This document shows, in pieces, positions 39,109-52,300 of a DNA stretch of 64,000 bases. The stretch lies in contig CM028927.1 of NCBI GenBank assembly GCA_016801845.1, forward strand, positions 15,996,501 through 16,060,500. Direction: 5' to 3'. The notes under the pieces are model-generated. The model made no database searches. It was not told the DNA's origin and saw nothing but the letters and a program-made list of their open reading frames with translations. Source of the stretch: Polydactylus sextarius (lineage: Eukaryota > Chordata > Actinopteri > Polynemidae). Within the stretch, counting starts at the first letter, position 1; every line of letters begins with the position of its first letter. Both the position numbers and the translations under genes were made by a program.

Positions 39109-42100
39109 ATGGCGGCCGCGGATCCTCGGTCCTCGAGTGACGGCGGCCCGGCGAGCAGAGGAGGATTCCCGGCTGGAGAAAGCAGCAACGACCGTGACGG
39201 ACCGGGCGGCGGCGGCGGCGGCGGCGGCGGCGGCAGCGGGGAGGGCGAACGGGACCGAGCCACCTTCGAGTGCAACATTTGTTTGGACACTGCCAGAGAC
39301 GCTGTCATCAGTATGTGCGGCCACTTGTTCTGGTACGAGACGAGGCGGTGGGAGACTGGGGGGGTAGTTTACATATGTGGTGGTGGTTGTTTGTGTCCAG
39401 TCCGATCACACCCAACCACTCGCGGCTTCACTCGTCGTCTTCCTCGGCGTAATGTAGGACAGTGACAGGCGCTGAGGGAGTCAAACCTGGTTCTTTAACA
39501 AATACATCTATATCCTTGATGCTTTAATCTCGCATTTTATAGATTCATATCATATCTTTTTAAAGCTAGAAAGTCATAAACTCCCCACACAACAGATGCC
39601 AGAGAGATTAAGTGATTAGTCATCAATCAATTAAATCAATTATTCAATTAAGACGTTTCCACAACAGTGAATGTATTTGTGTTATTCATTCATTATTCAT
39701 TCAATAATTTTATAATACAAATATCCAATAGATTATTAAAGGAAATAACCAGGTCACATGACGCACTAATTGATCACAATGAGGTAGTAAAACTGTTGTA
39801 ATTGTTATGTTAATGGTGTAAAAACAATGCAGAGAAAAACCTGTCGTACGGTTTTAACCTAATTCCTGACCCACAGATGAAGGAGTTGACCTCGGTTAAA
39901 TCGGCTCTCTGGTTTGCCGTCAGTGATAAAAGCAACAAGGCTGAACTTCAACCTTCAGCGTAAACTATGTTTTTAACCTTGTGAAGCAAGAAGAACATTT
40001 AAGAAGAAGGAAAAAAAGTGACCGAATGACTGGTCGACTGTTGTGCTTTCAAACATCACATGTGATCTGCTCTGATCTTGTGAGGACTTAGGCCTAAGTG
40101 GTCCTGCCGGATCATATCATACGGTCAGATGTAGGTCAGAGGTCGCAGTCAAGGCCTGCGCCTTGTTGGATCTCACACACACACACACACACGCCCTGCT
40201 TACTGACAGTCTCTGTGACTCATTAACTTCCCTCTCGCTTAAAAAAAAAAAAAGTGTCGACCATTCGCAATCACTTCAGTCATCGTGAATCAAAATAGAT
40301 CAAAGCGAAAAATCCGAATTGTTAGATCCTGTTTTTGACCTAAATATCATCATCTGCAGCGTGGGAAGACATGTCTCGCCCAGTACAAATCTTGTATCAC
40401 AGTTACAGCTTATTCAAAAAAAAAAAAAAAAAAGTAATTATTCTCTTTAGTTGCGATTGTCATTGTTGTTCCTCATATTGTGGTTTTGATCTGGATTTGC
40501 GCAAACCTCAACCTTCAAACCACTTTGTGTTGAAAGTGTACACACGGCTTCAGTGACGAATATTCATTCACAAGACTCATGAGTGTTGACTGGCGAATGT
40601 GTTCGCTCGTACGTTAGAGCCAAGAGTGTGACGCTGGATGTTATAATCAGTAATGAAAATGTAACTTCTCTTTACCTGTTTTTGGCGAACGAGCGTGTTT
40701 TAAAATGACGATAGCACAGGTGCAAACATGTTTTGTGCAACAACAACGACATGTTATCTGCTTCCATCTTTTCACTCAGTAGAGAAACTGATTTTGTTGT
40801 TAAAACACCAAAGATGTTGTGCAACATGTGTCAAAAATCTGAAAATGAGCCTCTACCTTCATCATTACCCTCGTACACTCCAGAGCAGCTGGACTGATTT
40901 ATAATAATTATGTTTATTTCTATAAGGGAAGTGTCTAAACGCTGGTTTAACCAGATATAAAACTGAAGATCTTCCCCCAGTCTTTTAATTTGAAATTCTA
41001 ATTTAATTTTCAGGCTTAGCTGAACCCAAATGCCTCTTTCTAGACAGTTTTTAGAGACATACACAGGTTGATGTGGCTGCTTTGTGGCTCATATACAAGA
41101 AGAAAGTTTGCTGTTCAGCTTTAAAGACATTTAGTGTTAAAAAATACATAGAAATTTCATGTTTCCCATCGTGTGTTTTAGTTCTTTTGCTAAAAATGTG
41201 TAACTTTTCCAGTGATCCATAGTTAGATTGAGTCTTAGTCTTACTGGGGATTACTGAGTGAATCTGAATATTATACAGTGATAATTTGAGTTAATAACTG
41301 ATCAGATAAATGTTGCATTTCTGTTGAAATCATCTCACACATGCATGTGCTGTTGCTACACAACCACACGCCATAGCCCCTGTGTTTTGGGCTGATGTAA
41401 CTCGGTTGCCATGTTACCTGCGTCCCCCTCCTCTCACTCAACTTCTGTGCAATGTGATGAAACCTGCTGATGATGAAACTATGAGCAAGGAAGAAAAGTG
41501 TTGGCATCAGATCACCTGCTGCAAATTAAGAAGAGAGATATGAAGTATATAAATTTTAATTGTATATGTTATCGTAAGTTTTGTCAGGTTTTTTTTTTAT
41601 TTTATTTTTTTTAGATACTTTTAAATTTATAATAAGTTGAAGGAAGATTTGTTGTAACTCACTGTGAAGAGTCCAGCGGGATGATTCATGTGAACGAGGC
41701 GTTAACTTTCCTTTAATACTTTGGAGGTTAATGAGCCTGTGACATCTTTATAATCCACTTGAGCAGACGTGTCTGTGTTGTCGTTGGAGATAACGGTCAC
41801 GCAGGTCGCCGTGGGAGACGAGGACAAGAATGATATTATTTTTTTTTTTTTTTAATTTCTACTTTCTAGCTTGATGAGCTCAGAGTGCTTCGTTTCTGGT
41901 TCGAATTAAACTTAAATTATTTTATTATATTAAATTTTTTTTTTTTTTATGAGCTGTCAGAAACTGATGAGCTGAATCATTTTATTCTCTTAAATCACTC
42001 TATTCAGGAACCATAACTTATCCTTTATTATTTTCACATTAATTCTGTTTGGGTCATTGTTTTAACCTCTTGATAAGACTCTTTTCCTTTAAACTACATC

Positions 42101-42893
42101 AACACAGGGTCTTCATCAACAAAACTGATGCAGAAACAAACTTCCACACATGTTTAACTACACATTCGTTGACTTGAAAACGACCACAAGGTTTTACATG
42201 TTTACTGAAACATCACTGCTACATGTCGTTAATATCTGAAGGGACTGAGCAGATAATAATCTCGCCCTGGATCAGATTGTTATTATCTGATGTTATGAAA
42301 ATGAACTCTTGCTGGGCCGTAAATGTATTAATCTCCACATCCAGGGCTTCAACAGTTCAACAATTGTTGAGCCACTTATTGGAAATGAAGCAGTTATTTT
42401 CAGCTCAAAAGGAGCTGTGCCATGCGTGTGGCCACATGTTTAATCAGAGTCGAATACATTGTTATGTTAACATCCACAGGAACAGTCTGATAGCTGCTAT
42501 TACACTAATGGCGGCGCACAGCGAGCCACGCTGAAAACCCTCTAAGTGTTAACCTGCATGCTTGTTGATTGATATGAGGTCATGTGATTTAAGGGTTTTC
42601 TCTGTTCACGTTGAGATGTTTGGTTTGGTTTAGTTTGGTTTGATTGACCCGAGGCGACGAGGTTTTAAATGCTTTGTGAATTTTGTTGCACGGAAACAAA
42701 CTGAAACGAGTCGAGCCTGTTCCTCTGCGTGATCCGACAGACTTTGTTGTTGAGTTTATCTCATTGAGAATCCATAACTGACACTGAAGACGAGAGTGTT
42801 TTGAAAATGTTTTCTGCTCATTTCATGTAGAGATTTAAAAATGTTTCTGGGGGTAGAAGTTACATCCGTCTGCAGAGCAATGAGACATTTATT

Positions 42894-42968
<75 letters not shown>

Positions 42969-45583
42969 CATATATACATTATACAGGCTTTCAAATTTAT
43001 AGATTAGTTTGTTAACGTTAAGACATGAGCACATTCTCTTTCCTTTTATTTGTCATGTATGTTGTTTCCATCCAGTAGAAATCTCAGTCTATTTTTTTTT
43101 TTATCGAACTAATAATAATCAGGGCCGATAAACTCATTATTGATCACTTTAGAGTGATTTGTAATTTGCTGATTATGTGTCTCTAAGAGCTGTAAAATGT
43201 CTGAGTTGTTAAATATTTGTGTTTCCTGTTTGTTAAATGTATGTTTCTAGCTTCTTTCTACACTGTCACCATGATGCAACATTTTCCATTTTTTTATGAC
43301 ATCAGTGTCATAAACTTAACAACAGCTGATTAGTTAAAGCATCAGCAGATCAATGGATAGTTACAGTTGTAGTTGGGATTTATCTGATCAGGGTTTCGTC
43401 TTTATCTTCTTGTTTCTCTCTCTCTCTAAAAGGTGTAAGACACAGAAATATTCTCCTCAGTGTTGTTGTCAGTCCCTAGAAACAGCCTGGATGTTTACGC
43501 CAACTTGACATTTCATCTCCAAAAAAACTCCCACGATGCAACAGCAGGGTCAGCGTGGCCACTTGGTGCAACGCTCTACTGACCATTAACGACAGATGGA
43601 GCCAATTAATACTAACGCCGGGAAGCAGGGTTGAGTTTAATCAGCCACCTTGTTAGGAACAGGTTTTTCTAGCCAGGTGGGCTTTCACAGGTTGGAAACC
43701 ACAGGTAGAGAAAAGAAAAAAACAAAAAAAGAGAGACTAATACCTACTGGACCAACCCTGACTTCCTGTTTATTGTATCAAAGGAGATTGATAAGATACA
43801 CTTTGATCTGATAAACTGTCTCCAGGAGTGTAGCTGGTGTTGGTGAAACATTTTAACACAACAGAACATTAATCTTTTTGTTTCTCTCTGTCTCCACAGC
43901 TGGCCCTGCCTTCATCAAGTGAGTATTTGCTCTGATCGTCCTGTTTACATGCTCACGTCTGTTATTAAAAAATCATGTAAATATTTGTATTTATCTGTGA
44001 ATTCAGTTCAACTCGCTGAGGACTCACTTCTCCAGGACGCAGCATGTTAATCAGACGGGTTGTGATATAACGTCAGTGTGGAAACCACACCTGTCCGTTG
44101 ACTTAATGCAGCTTAAAACATTTCTAATGCACTTAATGCCTCCGTTTACTGCAGCTTTCTCCGCTGCACTTAACCGATCTGAGCTGCGCGGCACAGATTC
44201 AACAAGAAATTAAACGTCATGTTAATCTTTTTAAAAGGGGGGAACAACAGAAAGCAGATTAATTTAGTTTGTATTATAAACATTTTGATGACTTTCTGTC
44301 TCTCTCTCTCTCTCTTCCTCTCAGTGGTTGGAGACACGGCCCAGCAGGCAACAGTGTCCTGTATGTAAAGCAGGAATCAGCAGAGAGAAAGTCATCCCAC
44401 TGTACGGCAGAGGGAGCTCCAGCCAAGAGGACCCCAGGTACTGTGTGTGTGTCTCTGTATCTGTGTGTGTCTGTGTCTCTGTGTGTCTGTGTGTGTGATT
44501 ATGTGTGTTGATAGTTGCCTTATAATCGATGTCGTTTCTGTCGTCGTTCAGGTTGAAAACTCCACCTCGGCCTCAGGGCCAGAGAACAGAGCCAGAGAGC
44601 AGAGGCGGAGTGAGTCAGTTTCTGTTCACTGATCTGGATCCAAGAGCGAATCAATCAAAGTGTTTGTAACTGCAGTTAATTACAGTATTATTATCCTGAC
44701 TTGTTTCCACAGATGTTCCAGGGTTTCGGGGACACAGGCTTTCACATGTCTTTCGGCATCGGCGCTTTCCCCTTCGGCTTCTTCACCACAGTCTTCAACA
44801 CCAACGACCCCTTTCACAGAGCAGGTAAACACACAAAGTCTTGAGTCTTTCTCATGTAGATCGTATAAATCCTGTCTTTGTGGATTGAATGAGAAGAAAA
44901 ACCAGCCCTGTAGAGTCTGAGGGTCCAGGATGATCAGTAATGTGTCAATACATCTGCAGTAAATCAGGCCAATAACAATCACAATAACAGTGTAATTATA
45001 AAAGATTTATAATTATACTTTGACAGTTAATTAAAAATTAAGGGATTGTTTGAAGTCCTTCTCGACTTGCTCTTGTTGCTCCACAACAAACAATGATTTT
45101 ACTTTGTACTAATTTAAATTACTTTAGAAAATTAGATTTTATGTCTGTTTTGAATGTATATCTTTTCATTTTCAGCTAATAATAACTTAATAAGTAGTGA
45201 ACCTCTCTGTGTTTCTGTGTTAATTGTGCTTTTATTTTGAAATTTGGAGATAAACTTCCGTTCTTGTGAACTATTCGACACCGTTTCCTGTCATCCTCAG
45301 CAGTGATGTTGGAAAGTCAATGTCAGACTTTTTTATTTCACATTTTCTGCTTCAAGGAAGAGAATTTCACTGCTCAACAGGATGATTGGTCAGAATTGCA
45401 GAGATCGATTGAATTTACGTTAGAGGGTCTGAAGTATTTTACCACCTTTCTTCTCTGCCATCAGATCAGTATGCAGGTGATCACCAAGGCAACGGTAACC
45501 TCAACAACGGCAATAACAACTGGCAAGACTCCCTCTTCCTCATCGTCGCCATCTTCTTCTTCTTCTGGCTGCTGAGTGTGTGA
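39109..45583 (+). CDS. rnf5: E3 ubiquitin ligase RNF5 (ER membrane RING finger)
   Basis: Tail-anchored ER ubiquitin ligase acting in ER-associated degradation. Coding exons: 39109-39332, 43900-43918 (only 19 nt), 44325-44437, 44552-44609, 44713-44824, 45465-45583; phases agree, 214 residues. Human RNF5 is about 180; the difference is mainly a longer N-terminus with a poly-Gly run from a (GGC)n tract at about 39203-39236. The C3HC4 RING starts CNICLDTA, continues MCGHLFCWPCLHQW and ends CPVCKAG. The 19-nt exon encodes its CWPCLHQ part. The family segments LKTPPRPQGQR and GAFPFGFFTTVFN follow. The C-terminus is a hydrophobic anchor (SLFLIVAIFFFFWLLSV). Intron 1 is 4.6 kb. The first AATAAA is 90 bases after the stop (45673), with more beyond. 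Confidence 0.97.
39333..43899 (+). other. rnf5: rnf5 intron 1
   Basis: 4.6-kb intron. Mostly AT-rich unique sequence, poly(T) tracts, and a TA/TG microsatellite at 42901. High-complexity blocks at 42220-42540 and 43490-43700 could be conserved noncoding elements. The former is open for 103 codons, but the frame resembles no protein I know. Confidence 0.6.
42901..42962. repeat. compound (AT)n-(GT)n microsatellite
   Basis: About 19 AT units followed by 12 GT units. Confidence 0.97.
43900..43918 (+). other. rnf5: 19-nt microexon of rnf5
   Basis: Flanked by a pyrimidine tract ending CACAG and by a GTGAGT donor. It is required to join TG (end of exon 1) to TGG (start of exon 3) and restores the RING residues CWPCLHQ. 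Standard gene callers often miss exons this short, which would break the RING. Confidence 0.93.
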
Positions 45584-48500
45584 CGAAGATGAACGAAAGG
45601 AAACGAACGATGGACAGACAGAAAAGTGCATCATCGCAAGGGAGGAACTTAAAGAAGAAAAAAAAAACATAAAATAAACGAGCAAAAAGCAAAAAAATAA
45701 AACACCAACAACTTTCATACACACATAGCTTGAGCCACACACACACACATTCATGTTGCATTTTCTGGCAGGTACTAAACTTGGGAGAGAGTGTAGCAGC
45801 TGTGTTTGATCCCAAAAGGAAGAAACTGCAGGAATTTTTTTTTTTCTTCTCTCCTCTTGGAAAAAAAGGTTTCAGATTCACTTTAGGATTCACAGCCCCA
45901 CTCAAACCTGCTTCTTTTTATTATTATTATTATTATTATTATTTATGCAAGGGATTCTCACTTGAATCCCAAATTAACGTCATTAACGTTAGCCCTCCCT
46001 CTCTAAAAAACACACACACACACCTGTACATATACTCACACAGAAAAATAAAGGTGGACACTCGAGTTCAGAGACAGTATTATTTGATAAGAGTGTGTGG
46101 TATGGAAAGATTTTTGTGTGTGTTTTATGTTGAGCACTGCTGAAGTGAGGTAGGAGGAAGATAGTTCGGGCAGTGACTTATTCTGTTGTGGTTTACATCC
46201 CTCTTTAAAGAGTCAGTAGTTTATTCCTTAAAGCGAGAAGGGAGGGGTGTGAGATAGATAACAGTAGCTACTAGTAGCTAGCAGCTATTTCTCACTCTAA
46301 AAAAGGCCAAAGAGTAGCGGATCAGTCAGTAAACACGATGTCAGGGAGGTGGAAACTGTAATCGGATCGTTTCTGTTTTACAGTACTCCGAAAGAAAATC
46401 ATTTTTTTGCGACTTGCTCTCTTGACGGACAGAAATAGCACAGATGGAGGATGCATTTTTTTATATATATACATTTGTCTTAACAAAAAACTGAAACTGC
46501 CATTGCACTGTGAAGTCACGCGCTGGTTGTTAATCACCCAACACACACACACACACACATAAAAGCCGTTACAAAAGTGGAAGAGTAAAATGATCAAATT
46601 TGGGAGATTTTTTTGGGAGTAAAAAGAAAAAACAAAAGAACAGCGGCAGCGGCGACAGCAGCAGCGAGATGAGTCAGTTCAGTTGTAACAAGTCGGGAAA
46701 ATCCACTGAATTAGTCACGGAGGTGAAAAGGTCAGCGCACTGCTGACACGGTTCAGTGAACTGTGTGTCTGTGATTATAAATTGTAAAACACACTTCTGT
46801 CACAGTTTATTTGTTTTGTTTATTATTTTTCCTGATTGTGTGTCGGAGTGAGTTATATATTTATATATATGAATATTGTAAATGCTGTTTTTATGTGTTT
46901 CTGACTGGATGACCAGCCATAGAGAGAAAGAGGGAAGGTGATGATGATGATGATGATGATGTACGTTTAGGCCTCCAGATGCTTTTGTAAAGCAGAAAAA
47001 AAAAAAAAAATCCCGTTCTTGATTTTCATGACTCCTGTTTGTTTGTTTTATTCTTTTTAAAAAGCAAGAGTTGCAGCCCAAGTTAACAACTGTTCTGAAA
47101 GAAAAAGAAAAAAGTCGATCGTTCCCTGTCGATGTGATTTAATAACATTCATCCTGTTTGCTCTCTGACACCGTGCACATCAAAGAGCTGCTGGGTTTTT
47201 TTTTTGGTTTTTTTTTGTGAAGTTGAATAATGTAAAACTAAAACGACTTCTAATTTTTGGCTCAAGAGTTTTGACTTTACACTGTCGGATGAATCTGGTG
47301 AACTTTAGTTTAACTACATTCACTACAGCCTCGGAGACGGATGGATGATGGATGATGGATGGGTGGGTGAAGGATGGGTGGGTGGATGGGTGGGTGGATG
47401 GGTGGGTGGATGATGAATGGTGGATGGATGTGGCTGCTGGCGCTCGTCATTTCTCACATACTTTGTCTGTTCAAGCTGCACTTCATTCTTACGTGACACT
47501 AAACGTGATGGAAACGTCACAGAGTCTTGACAGACGTAAACATGGAGATATTGTGCAAACATCAACAGGTCCAGGAGATTAAAATTTGATTAAACCACTG
47601 ACTTGTTTCGTTTCGTCTCTATTGTTTCTATTTTAACATGAAAGGATGTGATGGGTAATTAATTAATCATCTTAATTATTATTTTGTCTCATTCCAGCAT
47701 CTTATACACTCTTTATATTAAAATATTTCATAATTTCTATAATTTAAAATAATTTATTATTTATAAACTATTATATTCAATTATTAATTTACTTCTATAA
47801 AATTTATTTAACATAATTTATTAAAATGACACATTGTTAATATTTTTGTTATTAATATATTAAGGTAATAAATCGCCAAATATATTGGAATATTTTCACT
47901 GTTTTTGACAAGAACAGATATAATATGGAATTTATAGATTTATTGATCCAGGAAAGAAAAAAATAATAATTTGTATTTAAAATAAATATACTCAATCTGC
48001 TATTTATAGTTGTAGTCTAAATTGCACATTGATTATGAAATAAATGTGAGAGTAAAAACAAATACAACATTTGTACTTTGTAAACTGCTACAGTTCAACA
48101 CACTAGTGATAGTGTTTATACTTAATAACTAACAGCCTCAATCTCCACAAGTTAGCAGGTGTAAACATTAACTCCAGTGTGTTTCCTAAGACGGTTTTCA
48201 TGAAACTCAGCAACAGCAGCTGTTTCAGCACATTTAAAGGTGACGGAGAAACAGGCTTTTGTTCTGTGATGTGACATAGACACAATAAAATGTTGGTTGG
48301 ATGTGTGACGCCTCAGAAGCTTCATAAAAACCTCTCGGTGGAGGATTTTAAACGTGTGGTTTTTCACTTATTTGGCTTCTTTTCAGGTTTAACTGGCAAC
48401 TTCATTAAGAAATGATTGACTCCTTCACTGCCACTCAAATGAATTCAACTTCTCCGGCTTCATAACACGGACAAACCGTCTTTTTACAGGTAATCACTTT

Positions 48501-49339
48501 TGTGGTGGGGGCGGTGAGATACATTTGACGTCACAAACAACTGTTTTTGAAATTGACTCATTTTCTATCAGACATTTCTAAAGGAGGAATTTCTATGAAA
48601 AGCAGATGTTCAGAATTTCTAGAACTTTTCACATGTTCCTGAACGTGGTCGGACGACTGTTCTTCAACAAAGACGAGATAAAAACGGCCACAAAAATAAA
48701 TCGATACATAAAAAAAAATCTAAATTCATGTTTAATCACATATACAACTTTATTCAATATGATTAATAAAATTGTAATAGTAAAAATGTGTTATTATAAA
48801 CAATATATTTACAAATAATAAGTAAAAATATATCATGTAGGATTTTTTTTTCCTTTTTTTTTCCAACATTAGTTTGTTCTATGTAAAAGAAATCACATAT
48901 AAAAAGTTCTTCATAAAAGATTTTTTTCAGTAAAGCCTAAATCTTTAAATCTTTGAGCCGTTTAAAGCTCTTCACTAACTGGAATCAGTCTATAAAGTGT
49001 CCACGTCACCGTGAACGGAAACAGATCTCATTTAAAATAACAGAGGAAATAATTTAGTTACATTCAGTAACATCAGTAATTTATAATGGAAATATTTCAT
49101 GCATAAGTTGCGATCACCTGCTTTCACATTCTCAGTCCTTTCTTTTTGTACACTCATAATACTACATACCCACATACATAATAAAAATAAACGACAAACA
49201 GTAATTATATGGTGCAAAATCAGCAAATCAGTTCTGGTAAACGTACGTAAAAGAAAAGTTACGAAAGCTGCAAAAAAAAAAAAAAAAAAGTGTGACAGTG
49301 TTGACATGGTTTCATGAACTCTGGAGGTAAAAAACATCT
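45584..49339. other. convergent 3' UTRs of rnf5 and slc44a4
   Basis: rnf5 AATAAA signals at 45673 and 45696, with more downstream; slc44a4 AATAAA (minus) at 48749. Between them are small repeats: ATT at 45922-45945, GAT at 46937-46961 and GATGG at 47338-47415. No exon seen. Confidence 0.5.
47338..47415. repeat. degenerate GATGG/GGTGG minisatellite
   Basis: Alternating GATGG and GTGG units, imperfect. Confidence 0.85.
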
Positions 49340-52300
49340 TCAGTCCTTCCTTTTACCTTTTTTTGGTGCTTTATTAGATTTGTTGAGGATTTTCATGAGG
49401 TTTTTAGACATGAAGTACGGCTTCTGTTCGGATCCGTCGTTACGCTCCAGATCCTCCACTGTGAAGACGACGACACACAAGTTAGATGATGACATGTGTG
49501 TGTGTGTGTGTGTAAAGGAAAAATCGGACTTAAATCTGTGTCTCCTGCACAGTTCCCACAACCATTATCCATCGTTCTCCTATCCTTAGTTTATACTCAG
49601 TAGGCAGACGATGGATAATACGTAGTAACCTTGACTGAAGCACATTCTTGTGCGTAGCTTGAACAGTTGTGGAGACTGTGCAGGAGACACAGATTAAATC
49701 AGATGTTTCCCTTACAATATGCACATCATTAGTGTTTTTTAATATTATTTGTTGGGCTTTTTGCCTTTAATTATAGCGACAGTGTAGAGAGACAAGAACC
49801 AGGGAGGAGAGAGGAGGAGAGACACGTAAGAAAGTTCAACTTTGTCGGGATTTAAACCGGCGAACAGCTGTGCAGCAAATACTAACGTGGTGACTCATCA
49901 CAATTCAGCTATACAGGCGCCCATATCATTAGTGTTTAAGAATAAAAAATAAATAAATCATCCAAATTAAATTCAGAGATTTCTAAATATTTCTTAGCAG
50001 CATTTATCCATCTATTGTTTTATTCAGCATATGTGTGTGTGGATTTTGAAGTTTTACTCACAGAAGCAGAGGAAGAGTGTGTCCACACACATGTTGTACA
50101 CACTGAAGAATCCATGTGCTATGAGGTAGCTGCCAAACACCACAGTCTGTAAAAACACAGAACAGAACAAGGTAAATCAAAGATATAATTCCAGTTAGTC
50201 CACTGGACCTCGCTGTGATTTTTTGACTCACAATAATTGGCATCCAGTAGTAGTTGAGGGTTTCAGAGCGGAAGGTGGTGCCTGGTAGAAGAATTCGTCC
50301 AGAGAAGAAAAAGAAGGACAACACACCTGGAATAATAATAATAATAAAAAAAAAAAAGATTGACACAACATTAAGATGTTTCTTAATTCCAACTATTAAT
50401 ATTCTTTGATTGCAGGAGTTCTGTCTCATCACTGACCCACTCCTCCGACCACCAGGAGCTTCCCAAAGAACAACAGCAGGTCTGTCACTTTATCGAGCAC
50501 CACGACCCTGAAGGGACAGAGTCATAGAAACATGATGATATTCACCGAGTCAAACACACACAGATACACTTAACTGTCACTGTTCAATAGATGCACCTCG
50601 CTAAAACTAATATAGTTTATTTCATATAAAATTACATTAGGGTTGGATAGGTGTTCCTAATAAACTGCCATCTGATGGGCAGGTGATCTCACACATACCA
50701 TAGAAAATAAAATGATTTCAGCACGAACCTTATTACATTTCTCATGAGCAGCATGAAAGCATTTTTGGCTGAGACGCAGAAGTTTTTCCCATAAATGGCA
50801 ATCTGTCAAGAAAAGAACAGAATATAAAGAATCTACAGAAACATTTCTACAGGACATAAATAATTATATTATATTATTAGAAAACCTTTTTTTTTTTTTT
50901 AGAAATTAAAATGGAGGTAAAATCAGGTGTTAAGTGCTGCATATTTGTTGTGAAGGGGAAGGTTTTGTTTTGTAATAGGAATTTAAGATTGTACAATAAA
51001 AAAATAACAAGAAAATTAAATAGGTAGAGAAATACGACCGTGCTCACCATGATGTAAGCGTTTCTGTTGAGGAATTTGATGAATTTCTCCAGACACCAGA
51101 AGCAGCACTTCAAGCAGCACAGTATGAAACGTGCACACGCGTTCTGCGCCGCTGGACGACAATAAAACCAAAACAAAGATAAGTTATTTATTTATTTTTT
51201 TGATAAAGTTGTCAGACTGTGAATGGTTTCAATCAAAAGCCAAATCAGTGCACATGCAGATTTAAACGTGTTTGTCATAAATGTTGAATAAATCAGACGC
51301 CTTACATCTCGTTTTGTGGTCAATGTACTCCAGAATAATCCTCACTATCTGCACCAGCGTCAGGATTAAAGCACCAAATGCCAAAGAGCCCACATGGTAC
51401 CTGAGATATGAACACAAATATAAACAAGTCAAATGTGTGTGTTGTTTATTTTTTGTCTGATGCGCCCTCTAGTAGCTGCAGAGGGAACTGCAGCAAACCG
51501 GTTTGTCCTGTGATGTTTATGTAAAACAGTTCGGTGGTTAAAGGTGTTAAAACACCAACAATATGTTCACTGTCATGCAAGAAACAATGAGACAATGTCA
51601 ACACGATGAAATGATCAGACACATGTAGGTTTTCTGTGTTAACCGACCTGAGCGCGCGCATGAAGCTGCCACACAGAGGGAACATGGGGATGTCGCTTGG
51701 TTTGCTGAAGGCCCAGTAGTAAGAGGCAAAGGCCCCGGCCAGCGTACACTGACCCAACGCGATGACGAAGTTGACGCACCAGAGAAAAGCCACCACGTTG
51801 TAGATCTGCAGGTTGAAGAGGTTCCTCTGGAAGAGACCCTCGTCGTTGTATTTGATGAAGATGCAGCTGGCCGACGGGCAGCCCGGGTAATCTGATGAGG
51901 TGAAGTTCTGAAAGGGGACGGAAAAATAAGTTAGTGGAAAACAAAACACTGAGATCTACATGTGAGTGAATTATATCCGTGCGTTGACGCTTTCTGTCGA
52001 CTCACCTGAGGATCACAGTCCACGGTGCCGTTGATGCTCCGACAGCCGCTTGCTGTGGAGTTGAGAGCTACGACTCTGTAGATTGGGTTTCCTGACGTGG
52101 CCAAATATCTATTTACGTTAGTTTAAGAGAAAAACTGTGGCTCTGGACGACAGAGGTGATTGAACATTGTGTATTTAACTCTACTAAGTTGTATTTAAGT
52201 CTACTATACATAAAATTAAAAGGATACAGTGCAGTGGCTCCCCAGTAAGCAACACACACCAGCAGGAGGACAAAGGTGATGAGAGGATAAACCAGAGCCG

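Noticed and set aside
39137..39367. Ala-rich 76-codon frame overlapping rnf5 exon 1
   Set aside because: Alternate-frame reading of the (GGC)n tract; the RING frame is the real one.
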